Of a stretch of DNA of 64,000 bases, positions 46,986 through 58,566 are shown piece by piece; the first letter of the stretch is position 1, and every line of letters begins with the position of its first letter. Source of the stretch: Sclerodactyla briareus (taxonomy: Eukaryota > Echinodermata > Holothuroidea > Dendrochirotida > Sclerodactylidae); contig JAODTK010001754.1 in the NCBI GenBank assembly GCA_026419785.1, positions 248,001 through 312,000 on the forward strand. Direction: 5' to 3'. The notes beneath the pieces were generated by a model that did no database searches, was not told the DNA's origin, and worked only from the letters and a program-made list of their open reading frames with translations. A program made the position numbers and the translations under genes.

Positions 46986-47520
46986 ACCCTGATCATTCTT
47001 GCCCACACAACAAAGATTTTTGGGGGTAAATTCGTAGGTAACTTGATCCGCATGCGGTGAACCTATACGAATTTGGAGTGTGATATTATGCAGCTCGAAT
47101 GTGTAATTTAATGTCTCATTCTTACTAATTCGATGTTATCAATTTAAAACAAGTGGACTGCAATATGCGTTTATTACAGAACCCACTTCAAGTTTTTTTC
47201 TTACACATTTAGGTTTAAAATACGCTCCATGGTGAAATCATTCGGTGCGTGAGGTCATTATGGAGAACTCATTTTGTCACTGCAATCACTCTCACCATGC
47301 GTTTGTTAAGCCAAAATTATTGATGACTAAAATGTGGGAGGGATTAATATTCACCCAAAAGTGTTACCAGTTTTAAAAATACATGTGAACTGAAATCAAT
47401 AGCAAATGTACCATTTTTGCTGTGTCAATTATGCCCTTGCAATTGTATGACGTAACCATCCTAGTACTACCCGGACAATGTAGGTCATTGCACTTAGCTG
47501 GGTCAACAAAAATGGAACAA

Positions 47521-47604
47521 TGACGCACCCCTCGGTCACCTTTGTGACTACAAACATGGAAGTGACGCACCCCACAGTCACTTTAGTGACTGATAAGACC
47601 AGAG
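47521..47604. repeat. 42 bp tandem duplication with GTCAC...GTGAC palindromes
   Basis: TGACGCACCCCTCGGTCACC.. at 47521 is repeated as TGACGCACCCCACAGTCACT.. at 47563. Each copy holds a GTCAC-n-GTGAC inverted pair. The overlapping minus-strand frame therefore encodes a repeated VTKVT..GCV peptide. Confidence 0.65.
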
Positions 47605-47805
47605 TTACTTGCGTACAAATGAACAACTGACTAACAATGACTCACTCAGGCACTTGCAGTGACGACAACAATGATACAACGACCGACATGTGCGTCACTT
47701 TGTTGTTGGACCAATGGACTCTACAATGACCACCTTGTCCAATGTCCAGGGTGTAGGGGGTGAATCATGCAATGGGCAAGTGCACCGCATAAAGATAGTC
47801 AATTT

Positions 47806-47809
<4 letters not shown>

Positions 47810-47862
<53 letters not shown>
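47810..47862. repeat. Long T homopolymer (~50 bases)
   Basis: An uninterrupted T run. On the minus strand this is a poly-A run that could be a retroposed tail, but no recognisable retroelement lies upstream of it. Confidence 0.95.
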
Positions 47863-48439
47863 CAACCCCTTTGATGAGCCAAGGCAAAAGGTAGGAGGGA
47901 AATTGATTTTTACTTTTGACAGAAAGTACTAAATGAAAACTATGGACATGAGCATATAGGCGTATGTTGAAATTCAATGAAAGACAACCTTTGCTGTCAA
48001 AATGACAAGGTGCACACACTTTAGGAAAAATTTTAGGAAAACATCACGGTGGACATGTTCTGGGGGGCGGTCGAGTATTGGGCGTTCTAACCTAGGCCTA
48101 CTGCTGCAAAGACTTTGTACCAAATCTTCTAACGGAATGCCCAAAGTCATGCTTACTATATATGTTTATACAGTAAAAGTCGAGCAGGTGCAGGTGTGTT
48201 TTCTTTTTCCCGCCTCATATGGTAACATTTGACACTCTTAAATGGGCTATTCATGATTAAATCGCGCTAAACGCAGCGGAGGCGGCGCAGGGCTTTCCTA
48301 TTGGGAGAGCCAGGGGCGAGGACCTGGTGGGGAGGGGTGGCAAATCAAGAGGTGTGACAGATTATGTGAAGGGTTTCAATGCGATGGTGCGGGCGTGTGT
48401 ATGTATGTTGTGTGTAAGTGGTGTTAGTTACGTACTTGT

Positions 48440-48850
48440 AAACATGATAACTAGTGAACAAAAAGGTGCAGAGACGTCATACTGGTAGTAGGTTGTCACC
48501 ATGAAAACCTATTGTTTCAGCGGTTTTCCAAAGGTCATTTAAAGGTCAACAGAGGACAGTCTAAAAACCTTGTGAACATTGATAACTAGTGACAAAAAGG
48601 CCAGACTTCAGTACTTGCTATGAAGGTTGGTAGATAGAGTACACTTGTTTTGGATCTGGTCAGGTCATCTGCAGGCAAGTCTAAAAACCGTGTAAAGTGA
48701 GAACAGGCACAAAAAGGGCAGGGACTTATACCTAGTATGTAGGTGGCCATAATGAAGTACATGATCCTTATTGTTGTGGGTCTGCGTCAAGTTCATTTGT
48801 GGTCACGAGAGGGCAAAGTCCAAAAACCTTGTAAAGACAATAACGATTAA
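48440..48850. repeat. AGGTCA-family array, ~140 bp spacing, diverged
   Basis: 'ATGATAACTAGTGAACAAAA', 'CCAAAGGTCATTTAAAGGTCA', 'TCTAAAAACCTTGTGAACA', 'GATAACTAGTGACAAAAAGG' and 'AATGAAGTACATGATCCTTAT' are the family's steps. Two to three units are visible. Confidence 0.6.
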
Positions 48851-48858
48851 ATGAAAGT

Positions 48859-49200
48859 TTGCCGACAACGTGGCGTCCCCGCCGAGAACCAGCCAGAGGC
48901 CCCCCCCCCCTCACCGAAGAAGCCATAGGGCCGCACACGATTGTCAGCCACGGCCGTCCCCCTCCACCGACCGATGGGCAGCTACCCCACCACCAGACAT
49001 CCCAGCCAACACCATGCGGGGGTTTCGGCGGAGATCAGATGAAAGACGGTAGCAGGCCAGGGAGCCTGAGGGGGAAGGAGAAGGAGGCTCTGCTGGTGGC
49101 GGGGAGAGGGGAAGAGCCCGGGGGGGGGGGGGGGGGGGGTTTTGCACCCCCCCAACACAGGGGACTGGGCCTGGGACAACTGTCCACAAAAACCAGGTAA
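48859..49200 (+). CDS. GC-rich open frame ending at a splice-donor-like site (weak)
   Basis: The frame is 113 codons long and rich in Pro, Gly and Arg, with a run of Gly from a G homopolymer at 49120-49139. It runs up to CCAG/GTAAGATAAT near 49195, a good donor-like sequence. The region is more GC-rich than its surroundings. Minus-strand frames are open here too (for example 48982-49482), as expected for GC-rich low-complexity DNA, so coding is doubtful. Confidence 0.15.
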   Translation: MPTTWRPRREPARGPPPLTEEAIGPHTIVSHGRPPPPTDGQLPHHQTSQPTPCGGFGGDQMKDGSRPGSLRGKEKEALLVAGRGEEPGGGGGGGFAPPQHRGLGLGQLSTKTR

Positions 49201-49209
49201 GATAATGTT

Positions 49210-52200
49210 GGTTGTACTTCGTGAAAAAACATGCAAAAAAATTTGCAACACAAGAAAAAGCAAAAAACGTCCGCTCCTCCATGATCCGAGAAAGTGGTAA
49301 ATCCTAGGGTTCCAGCTGTCGTCCGGATGGGGAGCAAAAAATGCGGTTCTGGGAGCGGTTGGATTGCGTACCCTCTGCCTCGATGTAATCTGAGTATTCG
49401 CAAAAAGGAGGAAAGTATTGCGGTGCTTATCCACGATCAACGCGCCAGGGTTCAAATCAAACAAGTCAAAACACATTATCACTTACTGGTGGCCTAATTA
49501 ATATATTTCACGTTTCATAGCCACTAAGCAACACCGGCATCCAGTTTGAAGATCGGCGGCAGGCTGTCCCTCGGGCTCGCCAGGCTGGAGAGACTTGGAG
49601 AGCATGTCAACCAGCGACCTCTACCGGAGACAGAAGGGGATCAACATTCCTGAAATGAATAGGAGCTCGATTCTCGGAGTAATCGGGCTGAACAGTCGCC
49701 ATGGGTCTGTGCACAGTCAAGGTTCCCCCCAGCCCCCCCCCCCCGGTACTGGTCGAATATGAGCTAGTAGACACACCTTTTCTAAAGTAATGTCTCGCAC
49801 CCGCTATCAGGAACACAAGCGCTGTCGGCACTTGGTGAATGACACCCAGGTTGCAAGGTATGCTGTGGGAAGGCCCTGGAACAAGCTGAACAAAGGTACG
49901 GCCATTGATGACAACCTGGTCAAAGCTTTCATCGCACTACAATTATGTGTATAAAGGATGAGTGAAATGATGCTGGTACTGTGTCGGCTGGACTTTAATT
50001 ACAGTATACGAAAGACAAGCGACAAAGTGGGGAAAAGTGTGGACTTTGGTGACGCCAAAAGTTCACTATGACTGAACCTTGAGTGTACACTGGAGGGGAG
50101 GGGGGACGGGCTCAAGCTTCCGTTTGGTGAATCAGTGTTGAGGCAGTAACCTCGGGAAAGCAGACGGTTATACATCGATAACTTTATACTTCGCCTGATT
50201 TACTGGTCACTGCTGGATCAGCGCACGTTGGCTGTGGGGACGGTTAGAAATAACCGTAAACACAGTCCAGCGCGACTCTGACGGCCTGCAAATGCTGGGT
50301 GATTTTGGTGAGGCTCGCTTTCCCCCTCCAGAGCCAATGGTATACAGCCCTGCAATGGAAGACGGGATATGTGGTTCGTGCTCTCCACTGTTCACGGTGA
50401 GTCCACAATAGGTTCACCCGCGTAGGAAGAGAGGTGGCCAGCTTTCAAGAGGAAGTATACAAAGCCAACAGCTATCTGTGACGTGACAACTCTCACATGG
50501 GTGTGTAGATATTTTTGAGCAACTTTGTCCTACCACCCTGTTGTGCGCAGGTACCCGAGTATTGGCTTGAAGATTTTTTTGGCGTTTGATCGACATTAGC
50601 GATAGCTGAATGCGTTTGCCTGTGGAAGTTGAAGCATTAGGAACTTTGTCCAACCGACTGACGTGTCCCAACTACCCTCTCAGAATTAACAATTAAAACA
50701 AATTTCGGTTGGAACTGTCACGCCGGCTTGTTGCTCCACACAGGTAAAGAAAGAGCCTGTGTGCCCCGTCCCCGTCCTGGCTATGTCGAAAGAATTCCCC
50801 TCCGCCACCACGCTGAAGTGGTAAGGTACTTCACCAGAAAACGGTGTGTCGTTGCCCCCTCAAACTCTGACCATGTGCGGGTGACCACCCATGTGCGGGT
50901 GCACCTTGACCGTTGCCGCGCCTACTCCATACACAGACCACCCCCGTGTCTACTATCTGGAGAATGTACATCATTGAAACTCACTGTTTCCACCTCCCAC
51001 CAGCTCAGTATGGCACTGCAACCAATCGTCTAAGGTGGTCAAAATACTACTTACTTCCTGTTTTGGTTGTAATGAGCCGACTTTCTGTTAACAGTGGTGA
51101 TCAAAACACATTTTGATTGACTCTATCTGCAAGTTGGCATATCATAACTGCTATTGCGGCGTCTGCTGTTTTCAAGATGCAGGCCCTTCTTCTCCACCCT
51201 TTTTCAGTGGACATGTGTATAACAAGGGGCTACAAATGCCCACTGATTTGAACTGGAGTGTGTCAGTATTACTTCCCTTGTCCGAAGCGTGATTACTTTC
51301 CAGGAAATAATTGTGCCTTCTTCTCATTTTTCTTTCTAGTGCTCTTTTTTCTCTGCCATTGGTTGGCTTGTTGTGCGATTGTCCGTTCGGATAGCCACAA
51401 ATTTGTGGATCTCGAATTTCTGGACAGTTAGAGTTTCGACTGGGGGGGGGGGTGGGGTTGCCAGGGTGGAGGGGGAGACCCTCTGATAAAAATGGTAATA
51501 TTGAATTCCTAATATTATATACTTTTGTACATAAATATAAACATTGTTGTAAAAATATTTGTACCTAATTGAATTTTATTTTGGTCAATAACTTTTTGGA
51601 CATACATAATTTTTTTCCTTGTACATATTTTAAGAGATTGTTAGTGAACTTTACCTTCTGGTTTCGGTGTTTTATCTTATTATGGTCCTTTTCTTTCCTA
51701 TTCATGCAAGTTCGCAGAGCACCTGTTTCATAAGGACAAGAGTGCTTGAAGATTTGTAGCCATTCTAAATAAGTCATGAAAGGTCTCAGACGGCATCAAA
51801 ATGGCCGGAATTGTAAACTAATTATATATGCACAGTGTAATCACCAGATTTCTATTCTTTTTGAGTTTGTTAGGCATGGCGGTTTATTCAATTAATGTGG
51901 TGGGGGGAGGGTAGGGTATAAACAAACTTTGCTGGGATTCAAAAATGTAAATTGCAGCCAGTCCTAGAAATCGACCAAATAAGGACGTTTTTGAATTTCA
52001 TGACCGAATTAAAAAAACGGTCATTTTTTTAATGATTTAGTCATTTCTATGGAACTTTTTTATCATAGGTGCAGAGAAGGTTATATGTAGTCCCTTCCGA
52101 ATACCTGCAATGTCAAAAATACCCTCGCATGCTTCTCTGAATAAGGCTTCATGAAAATAAGACCTAATTTGCATATGCGCATATACGATAGTAGCTCCGG

Positions 52201-52620
52201 CTGCCATTTTGTTGTTTTCGCTGGTGGGACCCATTGTCTTTCTCATTTCCTTGATCCATAGGTTGCTAATTGACCAATTATTGGGGGTTCTCTTATTTTA
52301 GTTAAAAAGGTACTATGCCTGTTTTCCAATCTCCTGGAATTTGGCAGTACACAAAGGGTTAAGTGATTTAAGTGTTTGTGGTAGTTTACTCGCTTGCACT
52401 CCATGACTCGAGTAAAGAAACTCAAATGTGGGTTAAAAATGGGACAGGATGAGTAATGAGTTTAATGATAGAACCACGGGTACGTCCACTTAAATGATAG
52501 TTTTTCCTGCTTTACCTCAAAATAAAGTGCATAGTAGAGGAAATATTTTGGTAATTAAAGTACATTAACGGTTACATTAGGATCCTCCAAAAGGGTTCTT
52601 CTTCTGAAAATTATTTTGTC
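49210..52620. other. Long stretch without recognised gene
   Basis: This part does not match the repeat modules. C/G runs lie near 49733-49745, 50100 and 51443-51454. CATGTGCGGGTG is duplicated at about 50872 and 50890 in a 101-codon frame (50728-51033) of unknown kind. On the minus strand, AACAAAATGGCAGCC near 52208 looks like a start context and opens a 57-codon frame with no known motif. None of this is enough to call a gene. Confidence 0.3.
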
Positions 52621-52890
52621 TGTAAAATTAGGAATACCTCTTGGGGTTGCAATTTTCCTTCCAATGTTTTACCATCTCCCGCAGCGGCTTGTGTGACAAT
52701 GAACTCTCTTTCCATTGAATTCGTCCAATTTCCGCTAAACGGTGTTCCGATCGACTGGGGAATACGTTAGGAGATTTACATTGCCTTTTTTACAAACACG
52801 TGGACATTTACACAGTATTAGCGACAAAACAAAACGTTAGCACCGAATAGATCTAATCTAATCCCATCAGTGATCTCTATCCATGCATAC
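52620..52890. repeat. Composite repeat, module N', solo copy
   Basis: 'GAATACCTCTTGGG.TTG', 'ACCATCTCCCGCAGC', 'TTGAATTCGTCCAATTTCCG', 'CGATCGACTGGGGAATACG' and 'ACACGTGGACATTTACAC' match 28500-28800 and 31785-32090. Confidence 0.7.
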
Positions 52891-54400
52891 CGGCGGTTTT
52901 CCGGTATTGGAATCCAGGGTTCTTGGAACCAGAATTTAAAGCCCTCATTGCGGGTGTTCAATGGCGAGTTATATGGGTTATTTAATATATATGACAGATA
53001 GTGTACTGTTATGTAGGGCGGACCTATCCGCTGTGTCCTCACCTCAACAGAACTACCCCGTGATTGCTGGGCTGGAGAAACAGTGCGAATATGAATTGGT
53101 GGCATACATGTCATGACTCTGCCTTTTGTGATCTTGTTATATTAAGTTGTGAAACAATAAGTTGACGGAGGATTCCATCCCATGCTACTACGACAGGGAG
53201 TTAATGGGCATGTTGTAGAGTGACTCTTAGTTGTAATAGTTATAACTTGGATCATTTTACTGCCATCCATAATTTAATCCCCACCGAAGTTTGGCCCCAT
53301 CCTCCCCAACTCTTTCAAGTGTGGTTAAAGGCCTCTCTTTCACACGCCTTTTTGTCTGGATGGCAATTCAGGTTGCCCTAATAATACAAGAATATTCGCT
53401 TGACTTGGCAATGGGATAATCTGCCGGAGATTTTGGTGGTGAGGGGATGCCTGACCCCCTAAAGGGAATGCATTTCTATTTCCATTTCATAAATCATATT
53501 TTGTGATATTAATAACGAACTTAAATCATTATATCATTAAAATCTTTTTCTTGGTGTTTAAAAGGCACGAATCAAAATTTGGGATTTTCTCACTTGTAAA
53601 GTAAATGTTACCTGACGTTACATTGTCATCCGAAAACTCATTAGAGTGTATAAAAAACGAACAAAAATCAGCTTTGTTGTGATTTCTTCTGTAAATAGCT
53701 TGACAGACAATCTAACAATATTTGACTGTTGCGCCACAAGGAACGTTTGTTTCATACCTTAGGTGACTCATCCACACAAAGAATTATAAGCGTTGGCCAG
53801 AGTCCTGTAATTTGCTTTCAACTTGGTCACATCCTTTTTTTGGACTGACTTGCCACCCCTACAATCCTGTTTTTCCCGCACAATGCATTGATTACCAACA
53901 TTATGGCCATTAACACGCTTATCAAGTACAAGCCTAGCCTAGTCATTTAGCCACAACTCATATTCTACTAGCACACTTACAATAATATAGTCCTAATTAA
54001 GGCGTCGCGAATGAGATTGGGCTGGATAGTGTTTAGGCCTATGTTATGCTTGCGCTACTGTGTAACCGTAATTTGTCATATTTGTAATGTGAATTTTTAT
54101 GTCGCCTAGGCTACTGCAAGCTGAGGGCCGAAACGTTAGGCTAACCTAAGCCTAATTCGGAGCCTTCATTTCAGCCTGCTTGATCATGTTAACCACCGTA
54201 TCTAACGCCTACAATATCTATACCGGCTTCATACTTTGAAACGTTAATCACCTGATTGGTTTTCTTTTTGTTGAAGCAGTGGTGGAGTTTTCCTTCAAGT
54301 TCAATAACGGTCCTGTGTCATGCGATAGGGCGCGAACGGCGTGCCACACGGCGGGTTGCTTTGTTGTGTCCTAACTAAAAATGCTTTGTTTTCCGGAAAC
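52890..54400. other. Stretch without recognised gene
   Basis: Moderately AT-rich, with 'GGCTAACCTAAGCCTA' and 'AGGCCTA'-type words near 54030-54160. The minus-strand frame 52818-53114 is partly in module N'. No exon or element is supported. Confidence 0.35.
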
Positions 54401-54409
54401 GAACTCCTA

Positions 54410-54665
54410 ACGAGTCGGATTAGTTGTTTTTTTTTCGTCAATATGACCTCGGCTAAACAGACCATCTCTTATCTTAACAGTCGGATTCGGTTGTTGTTTT
54501 TCGTCAATATGACCTCGGGCCAAACAAGTCGGACTTGTTGTTGTTTTCGTCATATGACCTCGGTCATAGGTTATACTGACGTCACTTTTTTGTTGTTTTT
54601 TTTTCGTCAATAGACCTCGGGGTTCCATAGGTTATAACGACGTCAGAACGATTACGTAATCGCCC
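54410..54665. repeat. Tandem TTTCGTCAATATGACCTCGG repeat with CRE-like and palindromic sites
   Basis: The phrase 'GTTGTTTTTTTTCGTCAATATGACCTCGG' (given here in parts: GTTGTTT, TTTCGTCAAT, ATGACCTCGG) recurs about four times, near 54425, 54490, 54540 and 54593, at 50-65 base spacing. TGACGTCA, a perfect cAMP-response-type palindrome, is at 54577-54584. GATTACGTAATC, a 12-base palindrome of bZIP type, is at 54650-54661. Whether this is a promoter or a repeat is open. Confidence 0.55.
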
Positions 54666-54899
54666 GAAATTCTCATTTCGGCCAAAATACGCGCCTGCCG
54701 AAATATTCATGATTTCTAGTCCCTTCAAAATATTCAATGTATTCCCTGCGTTCAACGCCATCAGCGCGGCTGTAACAAAGATAAGTTTACGTTTCAAACC
54801 ATTACTGTCGATCAGGCTACTGAACAATTAGAAGTGTTCCTCAAAGCTTTCGTCATTGCCACCTTACTGTGGAATTTTCCGGGTACTTTGGCGGCGTCG

Positions 54900-55600
54900 A
54901 CAATTCATGACTTTCCATCCATATCGCGCTTAATAGCTTACTCGCTTCGTGTGCTGGTATCAGGTATCTGACTGGTGAGTTAGTTCCAAACGTGATTTCC
55001 CCCTGGTGCGCTCCACCGATTCAAACAGTTCTATCAGTTTATATATCAACCCATTGACCCCTGTTATGTTACAAGTACTATCCCGAACTACTACGTATAG
55101 TTCATCACCCATGATTCATTCCTGCCCAAGATGAATACCTCTTGGATTTTTTCTTTCATTCCCCATCCCCTCACTTTGACTGTGTGACATGCAATTCACT
55201 CGAGGCAGTGCACCCGTCCATGCTGCCCAAATAGATTCGAGTCCGCACGAACATGCGTTGGTGATATCCCAACATAAACTTCGATGATGAAAATAGGAGT
55301 CATGTTTCGGATATTGAACCCAGCCCATGAGCTAGTATTCGTGCCTTTTGTACTGGATGCCTATGAGTTTCATGATTTGCATAATTGGTGTTTTTCTTCC
55401 TCCCGCCTCCACCGGGTTCCCTACGTTTCTTGCGAATGTAAGACAGGTTGGAAATTTATACCGGTTCAAATGATTGACGATGGTTGGCTTGATGCACCCT
55501 CATACGATCGATTTTTTTTTTTCATGAAAGCCACGTAACAATCTCCTGAAACTTCTATTATTTTGTTATTAGTATTATTGAAGAATGTGAGCGTTTCCTT
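54900..55600. repeat. Composite repeat, modules M and N, copy
   Basis: 'CATGACTTTCCATCCATATCGC', 'TAATAGCTTACTCGCTTCGTG', 'GATTCAAACAGTTCTATCAG', 'AAGATGAATACCTCTTGG' and 'CACTCGAGGCAGTGCACCC' are collinear with 28790-29200. The remainder (to 'GAATGTGAGCGTTTCCTTTAGG' at 55583) matches 29510-29530. Confidence 0.7.
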
Positions 55601-56230
55601 TAGGCTTGAGCGTTTCTTCGGTCGCAATAACACTAAAGTTTCAAATCATTCTTGTTATTTACAATTTATTGTTTATATTATATTAAATTGTCGATTACGG
55701 GATCGGGAATATCGGACTCAGGTACTAGGCCGAACCTCGAAGCTATGAAATTATTACGTTAAAATCATCTATTCGCCTTAGTTACGTGTAATTGGCACTG
55801 GCATATTTTATTCCGGATGCACAATGATTAAAGAGTATATTCGATATTACTGTCAGTCTGCAACGCGAGACCGTCGCCCGCCACGGGGTGGGGGGGGAGG
55901 GGGGGGGGGGTGGGTATTCAATTAGAACTATTTGCCATAACAATCAAGTTAGTGGTCCTGTGCCATACCGGACAGTATAATCTAATCTTGGTCTGATTCT
56001 CTGATAAGGTACATTCCATGGCTTTCGGTGACCCGAAACGCAGTTTGATGAGGAAAAGGAGCCATGTGGTTAAATTTCCTTTTCCCGAACGAGTGCTGAT
56101 TTAGCCACTGTATTTGGCTTACTTTTGCAGCTGTGGAAGCTGGTTATCCGATAAACCTACGCACAGAACCGAGTAGCTTGTAAATCAGTATGGCAGCATC
56201 AGTACATTGATTAGAATCGTTTTTAGACTG
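55600..56230. other. Stretch without recognised gene; G run
   Basis: A G/GT run lies at 55885-55913. No gene or element was recognised between modules N and A. Confidence 0.35.
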
Positions 56231-56560
56231 ATTCTCTTTAGACATTCTTTAGCAATTCTTGAACTCTCCGTGTCTCCACGAATATGATTTGGGTTTCCTT
56301 GAGAAATACTTCACGATCTATAGAATATCATATAGATTCTCTTTAGAAATTCCTTAGAATTTCTATAAATTTTATAGAATACCTATCGATGTCTTTGAGA
56401 AAATTTCAGAATTTCTTCAGAATCTGTTCAGAAATTCTCTGGAAATTCTGTTAGAAAAATGGTGTTAGAGTTATATAGAAGGGATCTATGGAAAATGTAT
56501 AGATTGTCGATAGGTTTTTTCCATATAACTCTGTGGTGCTTTTTCGTATGGGAGATAGGC
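56230..56560. repeat. Composite repeat, module A, copy 2
   Basis: Degenerate ATTCT/TAGAA/TATAGAAT words run from about 56230 to 56500, followed by 'GTGGTGCTTTTTCGTATGGG'. The position before module B matches 35690-35870. Confidence 0.55.
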
Positions 56561-56579
56561 GATCTCTTGGATTGTTTTT

Positions 56580-57275
56580 CACGCGAGTTTCTTCACTTAC
56601 CTCTCCGCAAAAGAAACTTTTTCCATTGAACTCGTCCCAATTTCTGTGAAGGGTTTTTCGATCGACTGGGAAATACGTCAGGATTCCGACCATTCATCAT
56701 GGGCTCCATTCTCGATTTCCGTGGCGCGCACAACCGATATGGCGGCGATCGAAACTAGCGTAGACATAACTCAACGATACGCATGTCGACAAACAGCAAG
56801 GTTCCTGATGGAGTGTTGTCTCAGGAAAAAACTATGGTGTGTCGCAGTAGAGAACCTCTCAACTAATAACCGTTCAGCAGCAATGAGCCTTGACTATATA
56901 AAGATGAAACATATGAAGTATTGAAAGTACTGGTAGGGGAAGGGCCTGAATCTTCGGTACCGTGGCAACACTTACGTACATTTGTGATGCATTCATTATC
57001 ATGGAGTTCTTGTATACGGATTGTAGGAAGTTCTCAGCTCAGTCGGTAGCACCTGCCCCAACTCATACCCTTGTTTGTTGTAAGTGCGAAATGCCATTAG
57101 CCCCGAAGGTTTTCCAGTTATAGGGGCTTTTGTGCACACGCTACTAACGCTGTAGAAGGAGTTCATTGGCACACGTTTGCTGCGCTCCATGTCTAACCAT
57201 ATACATGAAGATCTAATATCCATCAAGTATCGACGACATGAGAGGACTGTCTTTTTCAGAAAAACTTTGAATCGA
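56580..57275 (+). repeat. Composite repeat, module B with tRNA-like head, copy 3
   Basis: 'CTTACCTCTCCGCAAAAG', 'TCGATCGACTGGGAAATACG', 'AACCGATATGGCGGCGATCG' and 'ATGAGCCTTGACTATATAAAG' match 36255-36600. The Pol III-like part has CAGCTCAGTCGG at 57035-57046 and AGTGCGAAATGCC near 57083-57095. The module breaks off at 'CTTTGAATC' (57273), where the hAT-like element starts. Confidence 0.7.
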
Positions 57276-58330
57276 AAGTGTTGGAGGGCTTTGGCCCGAG
57301 GCCGGCTCGGACTCGAGGCCAGTTTTGGCGGCCCTCGCCTCGGTTCGGCTATGGAGCTGCGGCCTCGTTGGGTCCGAGCCGGACACTATTTTTTCCTTAT
57401 TAAAAGAAGAACAAATGAAAATTTTATGTCACAAACGATTGCTTCAGAATTGTTTGAATTCGGACAATTTTGAACTAAACGTAGCTACTCGGATCACCCA
57501 AAAGACCGGCGATAAAATGCTACTGGCCTGCGCTCGCCCCGCCGTGCAATTCCCCAGTTGCAGTGCTAGAGTGCGGGGCCGTGCGAGCTAGATGGCCATA
57601 GGACATCTACAGATGAATGCATCGCAATGCAGAAGGACACTTACGCATATGTATGCTTTTGTACAAAGCAGGGAATCCTGCACTGGCGAGGCCACGTTTG
57701 TGCACACTCACTATGATAGGCCCCCCTTATGCGTCGAGGAGGGTGCGAAGAACTTCTAGTTCTCCAGTGCATAAAAATGTGCATAAGCCTGGACCAAAAA
57801 AATACGAAGGAATGTGGTCTGTTCTGCTGAGCGTGAATTTCGCCTTTTATAATCATTATAAATCTATTTTGATTCCTTCATGCATTATTATAACCCACAT
57901 GGGGATATTATGGGTTTGTCTTCGCCAGCGCCCCGCCGCCGACGGAGATTTTTTCATGTTAGCCGCATACTCTTCCAACGCATTGTCGGTTGACTTGAAA
58001 CTTTGCACACATGTTTATCGTGATAAAAATATCGGATGGTCATCAATGAAGTCGCCCCACTACCACGAGGGCGGGAATCTTGGATTTTTGACGTTATTTT
58101 TTATGGCTGATTTGCGTGTGTTGGAACATGCACGATCGTTTTAAGATTTAAACTTTCGTGTTAGACTCATGGGACCCCACCGATCTCAATCGTTATCAAG
58201 AATGAGATCGAACAATTGTCTCTCCGCTCACTGATTGCCTCAAATATTTGGATAATTAGTTGCTGGTTTACCCCCAGCGATGTGATAGTGTATGGTTGAC
58301 TGTAGTCAAGGATCTATGCAGTATGACAGT

Positions 58331-58402
58331 GTCTGTCTGTGTGTGCGTGTGAGTGTGCGTGTGCGTGTGGGTGTGTGAGCGTGTGTGTGTGTGTGTGACG
58401 CA
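58331..58402. repeat. (GT)n microsatellite with GC interruptions
   Basis: About 70 bases of GT/GC-GT repeat inside the hAT-like element, directly before an AGGTCA-family fragment, as also seen at 38126-38172. Confidence 0.9.
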
Positions 58403-58423
58403 TGATTGTGAACACAATAAATT

Positions 58424-58566
58424 GACACCACCTGGATGGTTCAAGCACATACTTTGTATGTGGGTACATGGTCCCTACAACTTGGGGGTAAGGTGAAACG
58501 TCATCTGAGGTCAACAAACTTAGGGCAGTCAAGCGTAATCACTAAGCCTCTTGTGTGCTCTTTGGT
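58424..58566. repeat. AGGTCA-family fragment with degenerate terminal hairpin
   Basis: 'GACACCACCTGGATGGTTCAAG', 'CATCTGAGGTCAACAAACTTAG', then 'ATCACTAAGCCTCTTGTGTG' and 'CTTTGG', a decayed form of the AAGCCTTTTGGCTT..CTGG terminus. Confidence 0.6.

Larger units (their letters stand above)
47000..48440. other. Stretch without recognised gene
   Basis: It holds a 42 bp tandem duplication at 47521-47604 and a ~50-base T run at 47810-47862. The remainder shows no exon or element I can support. The two frames around the T run are artefacts of it. Confidence 0.4.

Noticed and set aside
47690-48019. Frames with poly-Phe or poly-Lys on either strand
   Set aside because: They result from the ~50-base T homopolymer.
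48982-49482. 166-codon minus-strand frame with proline runs
   Set aside because: GC-rich, G/C-homopolymer DNA opens frames on both strands here; there is no motif or consistent splice support.
57617-58144. 175-codon plus-strand frame as a transposase for the hAT-like element
   Set aside because: No hAT dimerisation region, zinc-binding pattern or catalytic motif is visible, and part of it overlaps repeat-like sequence.
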